Shown here: piece by piece, positions 48,977 to 60,959 of the stretch | Layout: every line of letters starts with the position of its first letter | Position numbering within the stretch: position 1 is the first letter of the stretch | Origin: Cynocephalus volans | Taxonomy: Eukaryota > Chordata > Mammalia > Dermoptera > Cynocephalidae | Length of the DNA stretch: 64,000 nucleotides | Reading direction: 5' to 3' | Assembly (NCBI RefSeq): GCF_027409185.1 | Contig: NC_084469.1 | Span: 102,797,835 to 102,861,834 of the forward strand | Made by a program: the position numbers and the translations under genes | Notes under the pieces: generated by a model | Told to the model about the DNA's origin: nothing | Databases searched by the model: none | Seen by the model: only the letters and a program-made list of their open reading frames with translations

Positions 48977-50152
48977 GCCTGTCCTAAGACATAGCCACCT
49001 CCTTGACCCCCACATGGTGGCAGTGGTGCCACACTGAACAGAGTGGTGGACAAATGCTATTCAGCCACACCCACCTCCCCTGGACACCAGAGGACAGGAC
49101 AGTGGCCTCAGTCAGGATGCAGACAGCATTTGGGGTCCTGGCACCTGCACATCTAGGATCCTTCCAGGCCTCGCACCGATCTGTAGCTGCAGGGCTGAGC
49201 CAAGAGGAATGGGCAAGATTCTGGGCATGACTGTGAGGGATATCAAAGGCTGACCGGCCAGAGGGGGAGTGCCAAGAGACACATACCCCTGACATGGGGA
49301 CATGCAGCCAGGAAATATTCAAACTTGCTCCCTACTGTGTGGGCTGAGGCCCCACAGTCCTGAGGAAGAAGTGGCCCTGCACAGACACATGCAGCATCGA
49401 AACACAAATGCCCATACTTCCTCTGACAACTGCCAGCTCCAGCACTGCTGTCTGTCTACTGAATGTCCCCAATTCTTGATAATCAAATATTTATTCATTT
49501 GTTATTTTACTACCTATTTATTGAGCACCTTTTATGAGGTGAGAATGGTGAACAAGGTGAACATAGGTCCCTGCCCTCATGGAGCTCTTGGTCTAATCTC
49601 ATTCAGTGTTGCCAGGTACAGTTGTACTGGTTGGGCACTGCACAACAGTGCCTGGCAAAAAAGATCAAGTGGGACTGGAATTTCTCACTCCATTGGCCAA
49701 ATTGCTTTCCCCCAGAAGGTGTGTTTTTTCTATCTGACACAAAGGCACTGTATGGACTAGCAATGGTTACATGCTCAGAGACGACCCACTGGGTGCTTAC
49801 CCTCACTCTGCCAGCACTGGTGCTGTCATTCCTTAGCTATCTCTCCACCCACATGCATCTCTGCCAGTGTTTGAAATGAGAGTCAGTGACCATGCCTAAA
49901 TATGGGTGCCTACTTTTTGGCAGTTAAACTATGGAGTCCTGTGAAACCATGCCCAACCCCTGTGTGCCCCTGTCTTATCCTACCTGTTGCCATCTCAGTG
50001 GGACCATGCAGGAACAGAACACTGCAACTCCAAATTCCTGCAGTGATCAGGGCCCTGCAAGCAGTGGAGAGGGGGGCCAAGGCCTTGGAGGACTCCCTGC
50101 CCGCTCTGAAAGCCCCTCATTTGCGCTAATAAAGCTTTTTCATCTGCTTCAG
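48977..50152 (+). other. ICAM1: ICAM1 3' UTR
   Basis: About 1.18 kb of untranslated exon with several ATTTA motifs at 49487-49525 (atatttattcatttg, ctatttattgagc), the kind of AU-rich element that destabilises cytokine-induced mRNAs. No SINE has entered it. Confidence 0.8.
50128..50152 (+). terminator. ICAM1: ICAM1 poly(A) signal
   Basis: Canonical AATAAA at 50128-50133 followed by a T-rich and then GT-rich stretch (gtcttgtgtgagttg). Only about 410 bp separate it from the ICAM4 start codon. Confidence 0.9.
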
Positions 50153-50489
50153 TCTTGTGTGAGTTGAAGGGAGGTGTCATGTCCAGCTGGAGTCCTTTCT
50201 AAGCAGCTCCACCACAGCCCTGTCCCCCAACTTCCTCTCCCAAGAAAAGGCTGCCAGTTCAAGGCCCAACCTTGTGACTCTGGTCCAAATCTGAGGCTTT
50301 TTATGACCTTCTGGGACTCTAGTAAAAGCCAAAGACCCCTCTCCAGAAAAACACAATGTCATATGGTTTGCAATAGGGTCTGGAATCCCATTCTTGAGCC
50401 GAGGGAGGGGGTATCTTCTGCAGGGCTCTTGGGCCCTCTAGGCTCCCCCCAGTCGGTTCCTCTCTGGGGCAGGGCTGAGGAGGCAGGTC

Positions 50490-50560
50490 TGCAGGCCTCC
50501 TTATCTCCAGAGTCAACTGTGGCTTCCTGGCACAGGGCCCCTCAGTTCAGGCTGTTTGCC
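50490..50560 (+). promoter_or_regulatory. ICAM4: ICAM4 proximal promoter with GATA site
   Basis: TTATCT (AGATAA on the minus strand) at 50501-50506 lies 55 bp before the ATG. A GATA-factor site fits the erythroid expression of ICAM4. No TATA box is seen. Confidence 0.5.
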
Positions 50561-51631
50561 ATGGGGTCTCTGTTCCTTCTGTCACTGCTGCTTTTGCTGG
50601 TGGCAGACAACCTGGGAGGTGGGAGCCCACAGGGGCAAAATTCTGAGGAGCGGGTGCAAGGCTCCAGCCCTCCTGCACCCTCGGGGACCTCAGCACCGTT
50701 CTGGATAGGCATAAGCCCAGAGTTGGTGGCCGTTCCTCCGGGAAGCTCAGTGTGGCTCAACTGCAGTAACAACTGTCCCCTGCCCGAGGGTTCAAGCCTC
50801 TACACCCAGCTGCAGCGAGGCAAGACGCTGAGTGGGCCTGGTTGGGTATACTACCAGCTGCTCAACGTGAGGGCCTGGAGCTCCCACGTGTACTGCTCCG
50901 TCACCTGCGCGGGGAAAACGCTCACGGCCACCGCCAGGATCACCGCCTACAGTGAGGGACAGGGGCTTAGGACTGGCTGGGTGAGGTGAGCGGGGCGGAA
51001 GAGGGAATAGTTGACAGTCGCACTAGGGGGTGCCCGCAGACCTTACTCTGGGCCTCCTCTTGCCTTAGAACGGCCGCACAGTGTGGTCCTGGAGCCTCCG
51101 GTCTTAGAGGGCAATGAGTACACTCTGCGCTGCCACGTGACGCACGTGTTTCCCGTGGGCTTCTTGGTGGTGACCTTGAGGAGCGGCGGCAAGGTCATCT
51201 ATTCCGAAAGCCTGGAGCGCTACACGGACCTGCATCTGGCGAATGTGACGCTGACCCACGTGTTGCGGGCTAGGCCCTGCAACCTCTGGCAGCCCGTGAC
51301 CTGCCACGCGCGCCTCAATCTCGACGGCCTGGTGGTCCGCAGCAACTCGGCACCCGTTATGCTGACGCCCGGTAGGTAGCCCTGTAATCCTGGGGACTTG
51401 GGGAGGGGGGAAAAGTTATGACCACAGGAAGGCGCACAGACCGAGCGCGAGCTCCCCGCGAGCAGTCAAACCTCCAGGTGCTCCGTTCCTAACTCTCACC
51501 TCCTGTTCCTAGCTTGGAGACCCGCGTCTAAAGCTTTGGCCTCCACCTCCATCGCAGTGGTTGTGGGGATCCCTCTCGCCGTGGGGGCTGTCTACCTGCA
51601 AAAGCGCCAAGCGATGCATTCCCAGGCTTAG
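50561..51631 (+). CDS. ICAM4: intercellular adhesion molecule 4 (LW antigen, CD242)
   Basis: Two-Ig-domain membrane glycoprotein of red cells, the Landsteiner-Wiener antigen in human, binding several integrins. Exons 50561-50951, 51069-51371 and 51513-51631 encode 270 residues (human 271). Exon 1 covers the signal peptide (MGSLFLLSLLLLLVADNLGG) and Ig domain 1 with the LNCSNNC motif; exon 2 covers domain 2 (YTLRCHV ... TCHARLNLDGLVV); exon 3 covers the membrane helix (STSIAVVVGIPLAVGAVYL) and a short tail KRQAMHSQA. Unlike ICAM1, the signal peptide is fused to the domain-1 exon. Introns are 117 and 141 bp and phase 1. The gene is intact. Confidence 0.97.
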
Positions 51632-51677
51632 AAGGAGTAAAAAGCAATCTGGAACAACTTGGGAACCCTCCCAGATC

Positions 51678-51705
51678 AATAAAGCCTTCCTCTGCCAGCC
51701 TCTGT
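51678..51705 (+). terminator. ICAM4: ICAM4 poly(A) signal
   Basis: AATAAA at 51678-51683, just 47 nt after the stop codon, followed by a T/C-rich stretch. The 3' UTR is thus very short. Confidence 0.85.
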
Positions 51706-51898
51706 CCCACGGCCTACGGGTCTCCATCACTACCCTCCTGTAGGAAATGGTCTTCTTTATTAGCTGGGCTTCAATCACTTTCTCCAAGTTCCTTGTCTCC
51801 CTGAGAGCACCTGAGGTTTTCTCACTCAAGACCCACCTGGAGTCCCGGAGCCCCAATCCCTCTGCATTCCCAGCCAGTGTAGTAAAAACCTCTACTCA

Positions 51899-52068
51899 GG
51901 GCTACCTCGTGGCTCACTCGGGAGAGTGTGGTGCTGAGAACCCCAAGGCCACGGGTTCGGATCCCATATAGGGATGGCCGGTTAGCTCAATGGGTGAGCA
52001 TGGTGCTGACAACACCAAGTCAAGGGTTAAGATCCCCTTACCGGTCATCTTTAAAACAAAACCCAAAA
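51899..52068 (+). repeat. dimeric tRNA-Ile SINE
   Basis: The only SINE between 46.7 and 60.8 kb. Target duplication aaaaacctctactc / aaaaacctctcctc. The right-unit A box is shortened (ttagctcaatgggtgagc). Confidence 0.95.
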
Positions 52069-52138
52069 AACCTCTCCTCTGCTGGCACTATCAATGCGGT
52101 GCAGATGGGCTAAGCAGAGGCCCTGGAGGGCCATTGGC

Positions 52139-52156
52139 GGGGGGGGGGGGGGGGGG
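52139..52156 (+). repeat. 18-base G homopolymer
   Basis: A run of 18 G followed by CGGG, between ICAM4 and ICAM5. It can fold as a G-quadruplex and is prone to length error in sequencing. Confidence 0.9.
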
Positions 52157-52539
52157 CGGGTTCACAGTATGGCCTTTCCTGATTGGCTCCGCTTCTACCA
52201 CGCAGCAGCTCTAATTGGATGTTAAGTTTCCTTTCCCACCCCCACCTCCACATCACACCTTGCGCTTTGCAACCGCGGAGCTAGAACTCACCCCTTGAAC
52301 TCAACATCAACACCGCGGGTGAGACCACAAATGGGCGGGGTCGTCTGGACAAACCGAGGGTCGTGGATAAACAGAAGTATCCATGTAGTGACAGCAGGGA
52401 AGGGATAACCAGGTGGTCCACATGGGGTGTCACAGACTCGCGTCCTGGCAACGTCCTGGTAGTCACCGGGCCAGGTTGGCACATGGTGGGTGGGGGGTGG
52501 GGGTCAAAGCTTGAGGCCTGGATGCAGGATCAGAAGCGC

Positions 52540-53447
52540 CACAGTTGGTCTCTCGGTCCCGCGCGGACGCAGGATCCGTGCCCGCACTGGGTGCCTAGCA
52601 GAGCCGGCGTGGTCCAGGGCCCCTACCGGCCGCGCGGAAGGCGGATTCAGGGGCGCTCCACCGCGGCTTGCGCTTCCCCACGCCGAGTAGACACGTGCCC
52701 GCTGCACACTGGGTAAATACAGCCCGAGCCGCGCCGACTCTAATTTAGACGCCCGCGAACGCTGCGCGCACGCACACGTGTCCCCGACTCGCTGGCACTT
52801 TTGTCCCCGCCCTCTCTGTCGCGTGCCGGAGCCGAAAGGGAGGGGGACTAGGGGCGTGGCTGTAACCCTCAGCTCCCCTGGGTGAACAGGAGAAGGATCA
52901 GCGAGGGAGTCAGCTCCACATCCTCCCCTAGAACTGCCCCTTCCCCATCCTGCGCTTCCCCAAACCTCTCCCTAGTCCCCACTTCAATCCTCGCCCTAAG
53001 GGGGGCTGGTGGGAGGGGCTAAACATGGGGGCGGAACTCGCAGTCCGGCTCATTATTATATAGCACCTAAGCCAGGGATGGGGTGGGGGTTCGGAATGGG
53101 CAACCCAGCGTCCCCCGACCTCCGCGTCGCCGCCGGGGATGACGCGGGAGAGCGCGTTCGCCCCCAGAAGGCTCCGGGCGATCGGGGCGGCCTCCACGCA
53201 GACCCCGGGGGTCGCTCTCTCCTTGCCAGCTCGCCTTCACCAAGGCCAGGAGCCTAGCGCACGCTCGCCTCCGGTCCCCCAGCCGCCTCTGCCACCGCCC
53301 CCTCCTTGGAAACCAAGTTACCAACGTTAAACCAATCCCCGAGCGCAACTCTGCCTCCCCCACACCCCACCCGCCGCGCCGCGCCGTCCTCTAGCTCGGC
53401 TCTTCGCTCGCGCTCCCCTCGCCTCCTGCGCTTCCCCCGCGGCGGCG
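52540..53447 (+). promoter_or_regulatory. ICAM5: ICAM5 upstream CpG-rich region
   Basis: GC-rich DNA leading to the ICAM5 start, with many CpG sites. A TATA-like attattatatagc near 53050-53062 is a possible start-site element about 390 bp before the ATG. The true transcription start cannot be read from sequence. Confidence 0.5.
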
Positions 53448-56400
53448 ATGCCAGGGCCTTCGCCGGGGCTGCGCCGGGCGCTACTCGGCCTCTGGACTGC
53501 CCTGGGCCTGGGGCTCTTCGGCTTCTCAGGTAAGAGCCCGCCCGGGCTCGGGGTGGACAGGGCGGAGGCGGAGTTCGAGGACCTGGGAGGCGGCCGCTCG
53601 CCCCTCCCGGCTCCGCCCTCGCCTCGCTCCCACGCTTCTGCCCCCACCTTGAGCCCGGGTCTTCTCCCATCCCCACTCCCACCCCACCCCGCAAACACAC
53701 ACCGGAGACCCAGCCTCTGACTCCTCGCGCGCCCAGGTCTCTACCCTGCCCTCGTCGAGATCCTGGGAGCTCTTCCGCACTCCACCCCGCGCCCTGGAGA
53801 CCCCGTGTCTCTCCTGTCCCCTCCCCGGGTACCTCCTCACGCTCTGCGCGTGCACCACGGTCCACGGGCTGGCATCTTCCCCACTCGCGGCCCGCGAAGA
53901 CTCCATCTCCCCAACTACCGTGACTCAGAGGCGCTGTTCCCGCTCCACCGGGAACCCTGGCAACCGCGTCTCCCGCCTGTTCCCTGCGGTTCCTTCCAGG
54001 AGCTCAGCCCCGCATCCTCCTTCCCTGTTCTTCTAAAGGAGGTTTGGGGTCCTCCTTTATCCTTGACCCCAGTCTCACCTCTCTTTTGCCCTCGTCCCAA
54101 CCTCAGTCTCCCCCTCTCCCGGCGATCTGCCAAGATCCTGAGAACCGGTTCGTTTCCCATCCCCCCACCCGGGGTCCCTCCCTCCCAGTGTTGCTGTGTG
54201 CATCGAAGACCCCATCTTTCCTCTCATCTCCCACCTCCCCCCGTGCTTTCCCATCGCTCCATCGGCGCCTTGGAGACCAGGGCTCTCTGCTGCCATGTCC
54301 CAGAGACACCCTCGAGGTTTAGATTCTGGGAGCGCGTCTCCGACCCGGAGACCTGGGCAGGACGCGGGACTCCTGGGTTCTTTTCTGGTTGTGGCCTCTG
54401 CTCGTCCCCCCGGTAACTCCTGACTCGTCGTGGGGGCACTAAGATCTCCAGGAGTTGGGTCCCCAGGCTGAGCCTGCCTTTCCCCGGGCAGCGGTCGCGC
54501 AGGAGCCCTTCTGGGCGGACCTGCAGCCCCGCGTGGCGCTGGTGGAGCGCGGGGGCTCGCTGTGGCTGAATTGCAGCACCAACTGCCCTCGGCCGGAACG
54601 CGGTGGCCTGGAGACCTCGCTGCGCAGAAACGGGACCCAGAGGGGGTTGCGCTGGCTGGCGCGGCAGCTGGTGGACATCCGCGAACCGGAGACCCAACCT
54701 ATCTGCTTCTTCCGCTGCGCGCGGCGCACACTACAGGCGCGTGGGCTCATTCGCACTTTCCGTGAGTTCTGGGTGGCCGCCCTGGTACTCCACTTCCAGT
54801 CCTGCCAGACCCCGCCTCCTGGGTCGACCCCACTTCAGGACTCACCCTCCGGATCCCAACGCCCTCCCCTCTTGACCCGGGCTCCCCTGAGTTCCACGCC
54901 GTGTACTTCTAAGCCCCGGCGTTTCCATGAGCCGCGGTCCCCCACTTGCAGAGCGTCCGGATCGCGTAGAGCTGGTGCCGCTGCCTCCCTGGCAGCCCGT
55001 GGGAGAGAACTTCACCCTGAGCTGTAGGGTTCCTGGCGCCGGGCCCCGTGGGAGCCTCACGCTGACCCTGCTGCGGGGTGCTCAGGAGCTGATCCGCCGC
55101 AGCTTCGCCGGCGAGCCACCCCGAGCGCGGGGCGCGGTGCTCACAGCTACGGTACTGGCGCGCAGGGAGGACCATGGGGCCAATTTCTCGTGCCGTGCGG
55201 AGCTGGACCTGCGGCCGCAAGGCCTGGGACTGTTTGAAAACAGCTCGGCGCCCAGAGAGCTCCGAATCTTCGGTGAGTGGGTTGGGAAGGAGAAGGGGGA
55301 TCTAGTGGGTTCGGGCCGGTGTATAAGAAGTTTAAAGGCAGATACATCTGAATGCTAAACCTTACTTCAACACGGACCTGTTTTGCTTAGTACATAGTGA
55401 GTGCTTAGTCTGCATAAGTTCAAGCTCCGTTTGTCGGCCCCTAGCCCTGTCTCCGGACCCCCCGCGCCTCACTGCTCCCCAGCTCCTGGAAGTGGGCTCA
55501 GAAAAGCCCTTGAGCTGCCACCTGGACGGACTGTTTCCTGCCTCGGAGGCCGAGGTCTATCTCGCGTTGGGGGACCAGAGGCTGAATCTCAATGTCACCA
55601 TCGAGGGGGACGCACTCATGGCCACTGCCACAGCCACAGCTAGCGCAGAACAGGAGGGCGCCAGGCAGCTGGTCTGCAACGTGACGTTGGGGGGCGAAAG
55701 CCGCGAGACCCGGGAGAACGTGACCATCTACAGTAAGAAGGAGCGAGACGGGACCCCGGCGGTTCGGGGTTGGGGCCAGAGGAACGCGAAGGCGGGGCGA
55801 AGAGTGGGCGGGATCTCAGTACCGGAACAGGCGTGACCCCAGAGGACTCGGAGGGGCGGGACAGATGGAGAAAGGACACCGAATAGCTGGAGAGGTAGAG
55901 CCTGAGCAGCCTGAAAGGCGGAGAGCGCGGTACCCTCGGTTTGGCAGCATCGCTCGGAGGGTCCGGGGACAAGGGGCGGGCCTTAGCCGGCGGGAGGGGC
56001 GTGGTCAGTGGACTCCGGCCAATGCTCCGCCCCCAGGCTTCCCACCGCCCCTCCTGACCCTGAGTGAGCCCAGCCCTCCCGAGGGGGAGATGGTGACAGT
56101 AACCTGTACAGCCGGGGCCCGAGCCCTGGTCACACTGGAGGGAGTTCCAGCCGCGGTCCCGGGGCAGCCTACCCAGCTCCAGCTAAACGCCACCGAAAAT
56201 GACGACAGGCGGGGTTTCTTCTGTGACGCCACCCTCGAGGTGGACGGGGAGACCCTGAGCAAGAACGCGAGCGCCGAGCTTCGCGTCCTATGTGAGTTGG
56301 TGTCAGCCCCACATCCCCCTCCTCGTGATCTTCAAGGACCTGCCTGGTCCCTGGCCGTGTCGTGGAGGTGGGACTCTTCCTCACGCTCCACGTCCAGCCT

Positions 56401-59400
56401 CTGTATTCCACGCCCCTGCCCACAGATGCCCCCCGGCTGGACGATGCGGACTGTCCCAGGACCTGGACGTGGCCCGAGGGCCCAGAGCAGACGCTGCGCT
56501 GCGAGGCCCGCGGAAACCCAGAGCCCTCGGTGCACTGCGCGCGGCCCGACGGCGGGGCCGTGCTGGCTCTGGGCTTGCTGGGTCCGGTAACTCGCGCGCT
56601 CGCTGGCACTTACCGCTGCAGGGCGACCAACGTCCAGGGCCAGGCGGTCAAGGACGTGACGCTGACGGTGGAGTGTGAGTGGGGGTGCACGGGGACTGGT
56701 TCTCCGGGTCTGGGGATGCCCAGACTATTTGGAAAGAGTAGAAACAGGGTCTGAGGTGTGACTTTGGGCGGGATTTTAGGGAAAGGAAGTGGATGGTGAG
56801 CAGGACGGGGAAAGACCTTGGAGAAGGATGGTGGGGAAGGGGTAGGTGTGTCCATAGGCTGGGGCGTGCCGTTTGGGTGGAGTCTTGCAAAGGTGGGCGG
56901 TTGAGGCAGTCCAGCAATCTTTTGGACTGGAGACTGGGGAAGGTCCTGTGGGTGCATTGGGAAAATCAGAAAAAGGCTCCCATCGGGGCTCACAGATCTC
57001 CAAAACAGAGCGCATGGCTTGACTAGCGTGACACACCCTTGGCTTGGTGTCCCTGGACGGGGCATAGCCTGCCCAACACTTCATGGCGACCCTGAGTCGC
57101 GAAAGAGGGTCTAGGGACGTTAGACTGGTCCAAAAATCCAAAAGCCAATAATATACACACACCCCCCAACACAACAGATGCGCCAGCGCTGGACAGCGTG
57201 GGTTGCCCTGAACGCATTACTTGGCTGGAGGGAACCGAGGCCTCGCTGAGCTGCGTGGCGCATGGGGTCCCGCCGCCCACCGTGAGCTGTGTGCGCTCTG
57301 GGGAGGCTGGGGTCTTCGTCGAGGGACTGCTGCGTGTGGCCCGGGAGCATGCGGGCACTTACCGCTGCGAAGCCACCAACGCTCGAGGCTCTGCAGCCAA
57401 AAATGTGGCTGTCACGGTGGAATGTGAGTGGGGGGCAGCACGGGGTAAGGGTCTGTCAGGACCCCGGCTGGACTTTTTGTCCCTTGTGTGAACCCCTGTT
57501 CTTCTGCTCCCCAGATGGCCCCAGATTTGAAGAGCCAAGCTGCCCCAGCAACTGGACTTGGGTGGAAGGATCTGGACAACTTTTCTCCTGTGAGGTCGAT
57601 GGGAAGCCAGAGCCAAGCGTGGAGTGCATGGGATCTGAGGGCGCCAATGAGGGGGTGTTGCTGCCTCTGGCACCCCCAGACCCTAGTCCCAGCGTCCCCA
57701 GCATCTCTAGTGACCTGACACCCGGTATCTACATCTGCAATGCCACCAACGCGCACGGCTCCATGGTTAAAACAGTCGTCGTGAGCGCGGAGTGTGAGCG
57801 GGGCCCAGGCGGGTGGGAAGTAGAGGTGTCCCACAGTCGGGGTCCCTCCCTCACGCCCCCCGTGGCTGCTTTGCAGCACCGCCGCAGATGGATGAGTCCA
57901 CCTGCCCAAGTCACCAGACGTGGCTGGAAGGGGCTGAGGCTGCTGCGCTGGCCTGCGCCGCCCGGGGTCGCCCCTTCCCAGGAGTGCGCTGTTCCCGGGA
58001 GGGCGCACCCCGGCCTAAGCGGCAGCGCATATCCCGAGAGGACGCGGGCACCTATGTCTGCGTGGCCACCAACGCGCACGGCACAGACTCTCGGACCGTC
58101 ACCGTGGGCGTGGAATGTGAGTGGGGCAGCACCAAATTGAGGGGACTCAGTCCCCGGAAAAATGACTTGCAGCTGTGGGAGAGCCCTCGGGAGTTCAGGG
58201 TCACCTCTCCCAGTCACATTCAGGGGCAGGGAATCCTGGCCTAACTGGGGGCAATGACAATTCTAGGTAACAGGAGCCTGGTCCCTCTCAAATCCTGGAT
58301 CAGAAGGACACTGGCGTGGTCCCTCCTCCCCACCCCACCCCACCCCCCATTCAGTGAAGAAGGGCCCAGAATTTTAGTCCCAGCAACAGCCAGATTGTGG
58401 GGGGAGGGGGCTCTCCTGCACATCCTAGAAGGGGTGGTCTCAAATTAGTGGTGGGTGAGCCTGAGGGCACTGGTCAGCGGCTGGGCCGGCGCTAAGCCCT
58501 CCTTGACACCCTGTCCCCTGCAGACAGGCCAGTGGTGGCCGAGCTGGCCGCCTCGCCTCCTGGAGGCGTGCGGCCAGGCGGGAATTTCACATTGACCTGC
58601 CGCGCCGAGGCATGGCCTCCAGCCCAGATCAGCTGGCGTGCGCCCCCGGGGGCCCTCAACATCGGCTTGTCGAGCAACAACAGCACTCTGAGCGTGGCGG
58701 GTGCCATGGGGAGCCACGGCGGCGAGTACGAGTGCGCAGCCACCAACGCGCACGGGCGCCACGCGCGGCGCATCACGGTGCGCGTGGCCGGTAAGTGGCA
58801 GCTGGAGGGGGGGTAGAGGGTCCTGCAGGGGGGCGTGAGCTGGGTCTTGGGGCGCCTGACGGGTCTCTGCCTCCCTCTCGGCCCACACAGATGAGACCAA
58901 AGTGGGTCAGTGTAGAAGTCAAGGGTGCCTGATGGGTGGGGTTGTTGATGGCAGGTTGGGTGGGGGTGGGAGGTGGAGGCAGAGGGGCCTGCCTGGAGCT
59001 TAAGGGGAGGGACGGTTCAGGGCTATGACCGCTGTGGGGAGGGACTTATTAACTTGGGGTGGGCTCTGCGTGGGGGAGACGACCCAGTTCACCCTCCATT
59101 GTGTAGCTCTGGGGAAAGGGGGTTGGAGAGGGACCAAGGACAGAAGATGATGGGGAAGGGCAACTAGATCTCCCCCTCCCACTTCGTGCTGCTCCTGGGG
59201 CCGAGGTCTTCTTAGCCTGGAGAGAGCCTGACCTGGTTCCTCCGATCCTGATCTTTTTGGGGCTGGGGAGAGCTGACTGTCACCAGGGTTTCTCTGGGTC
59301 TAGGGATGGTCATGGCTCATATCCTCATGGGCTGACATGGGGTGTGAATTGGGTCTGGGGTCGCACCGCGCTGGGAGTGGTCTTGCTGGGGTCTCTCCCT

Positions 59401-59792
59401 TCTCCTGTGCCAGGAGCATGAGGACTGACTCGGTGTCTGTGGGGAGGGGACAGGGATGGCTCGGGGTGAGGGGAGCCCCGAGCTTGTCTACCCTCCGTGA
59501 GGACCTCCACCCCGCAGGTCCGTGGCTGTGGGTCGCCGTGGGCGGCGCTGCGGGGGGCGCGGCGCTACTGGCCGCTGGGGCCGGCCTGGCCTTCTACGTG
59601 CAGTCCACCGCCTGCAAGAAGGGCGAATACAACGTGCAAGAGGCCGAGAGCTCGGGCGAGGCCGTGTGTCTCAACGGCGCGGGAGGTGGCGCCGGTGGGG
59701 ACACGGGAGCAGAAGGCGGACCCGAGGCAGTGGGCGCGGCCGAGTCGCCGGCGGGAGATGAGGTCTTCGCCATTCAGCTGACATCAGCCTGA
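53448..59792 (+). CDS. ICAM5: intercellular adhesion molecule 5 (telencephalin)
   Basis: Dendritic adhesion protein of telencephalic neurons; binds LFA-1 and regulates dendritic spine maturation. Eleven exons: 53448-53529, 54492-54761, 54952-55272, 55445-55732, 56037-56291, 56426-56674, 57178-57423, 57515-57793, 57877-58116, 58524-58790, 59518-59792, giving 923 residues (human 924). Exon 1 is the signal peptide; exons 2-10 are nine Ig domains, one each; exon 11 is the membrane helix ([20 protein letters not shown]) and tail ending VFAIQLTSA. Domain 1 keeps the integrin-type GGLETSL. Repeated GTYRC and ATN-x-x-G motifs show tandem domain duplication in domains 5-9. Every intron is phase 1. Reads intact and is very close to human. 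Confidence 0.98.
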
Positions 59793-59841
59793 GCCCGCTC
59801 CCCGCGGGCCCGGGGACACCCCCAGACGCACAGGGGGGCTT

Positions 59842-59932
59842 ATTTATTGCTCTATTTATTCATTTATTTATTCAACTCCAGGGTCGTCACCCCTATTTTT
59901 TACCCCCCCAATAAAGTTTTTATAAAGGATTC
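59842..59932 (+). terminator. ICAM5: ICAM5 AU-rich 3' UTR and poly(A) signal
   Basis: Clustered ATTTA motifs (ttatttattgctctattt) at 59842-59875, then AATAAA at 59910-59915 with a T-rich downstream stretch. The 3' UTR is about 140 nt. Confidence 0.85.
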
Positions 59933-59934
59933 CC

Positions 59935-60860
59935 TGTCTCTGCGATGTGGAACAAGCCCAGGGTTCGAATCCCGACCTCTTGGTGTGACCTGGAGTTTGC
60001 CTTCTGGTGCCCTGTTTCCTGCTCTCCCCTTGGGCAGGGGTGGGGACCAGAAGCCTTCCTTCTCCCTGACTCTTATCTCTTCCGCCCATTGCTGCCCTCT
60101 GACCGCCTAACTCTTAGAGGTGGGAGCTAGGTGCTTCCCCCAAGCCTGGTTACTGGCAGAGCCTGAGCTGTCTTGCCAGGATGGGCAGTGGGGGGCTGAG
60201 CCTTGGGCCCTGCCCTGAGACCTCGCAAGGGTGGGTTAAAGGAGGTCAGTGGCTGCAGCTACAGGTGTCAACCCTCAGAATGTCCCTCCTGGTAAAGGGT
60301 GCACCCCTTCCCCACCCTCAATATCTCCTCAATCTGGTACCCCCCACCATGCCTCAGTTTACCCCCAATCTGCCTTCTGACTCGGTGCATCGTGATTCAG
60401 AACAGACACACAGGATAATCAGCAGCACGTCACCATTCCCCGCACCCCCCAGCAGCATAAGGAGAGAACAGCTGGGCGTCCTCCCCCCAGCCTCCTCCTC
60501 CCTCAAAAGCAGGAACACAGAGCCCTAGAGAAGGAAGTCAGCCTGGACAGCTCCAAGCTCCATTGGCTGTCCCATGCAAACACTTAATGAGGAAAGATGA
60601 GAACAGGAAACAGGGCACAGGAAGGCAAGCCGGTGCTGGGTGCCAGGTACAAACGGTGACAAGGTACAAGCAAGATGCAGACCCTGATGCCCACCCCACA
60701 TCTTTTCCGCCCATCTCCTACCCCCTTAATCATCTCTCTCCACTCCCACTATCCTTGAGATTTCTTGAAGCCCACAAAATCCTGGTCTCTATGCAAATGT
60801 CACCCTCTTAGGAAAATGTCACCTTCAGTCCCATGGCTAAGGTTGCCCCCCAACTGTTCT
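59935..60860. other. intergenic unique sequence
   Basis: Between ICAM5 and the next SINE I see no exon and only weak repeat text. L2-like scraps occur near 60700-60830. Confidence 0.5.
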
Positions 60861-60949
60861 TTTTTGCAGCTGGCCAGTAGGTGGATCTGAACCCTTGACC
60901 TTGGTGTTATAACACTGCGCTCTGACCAGCTGAGCTACCTGGCCAGCCC
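60861..60949 (-). repeat. tRNA-Ile SINE monomer
   Basis: Minus-strand copy with complete A and B boxes and a short T tail, set in an L2-like context. Confidence 0.9.
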
Positions 60950-60959
60950 ACCCCCAAAT

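Noticed and set aside
53254-53865. A 203-residue frame antisense to ICAM5 exon 1
   Set aside because: Arg/Gly-rich shadow of a GC-rich exon and intron; no homology.
54224-54697. Minus-strand 157-residue frame over ICAM5 exon 2
   Set aside because: It is antisense to a confirmed coding exon and has no independent support.
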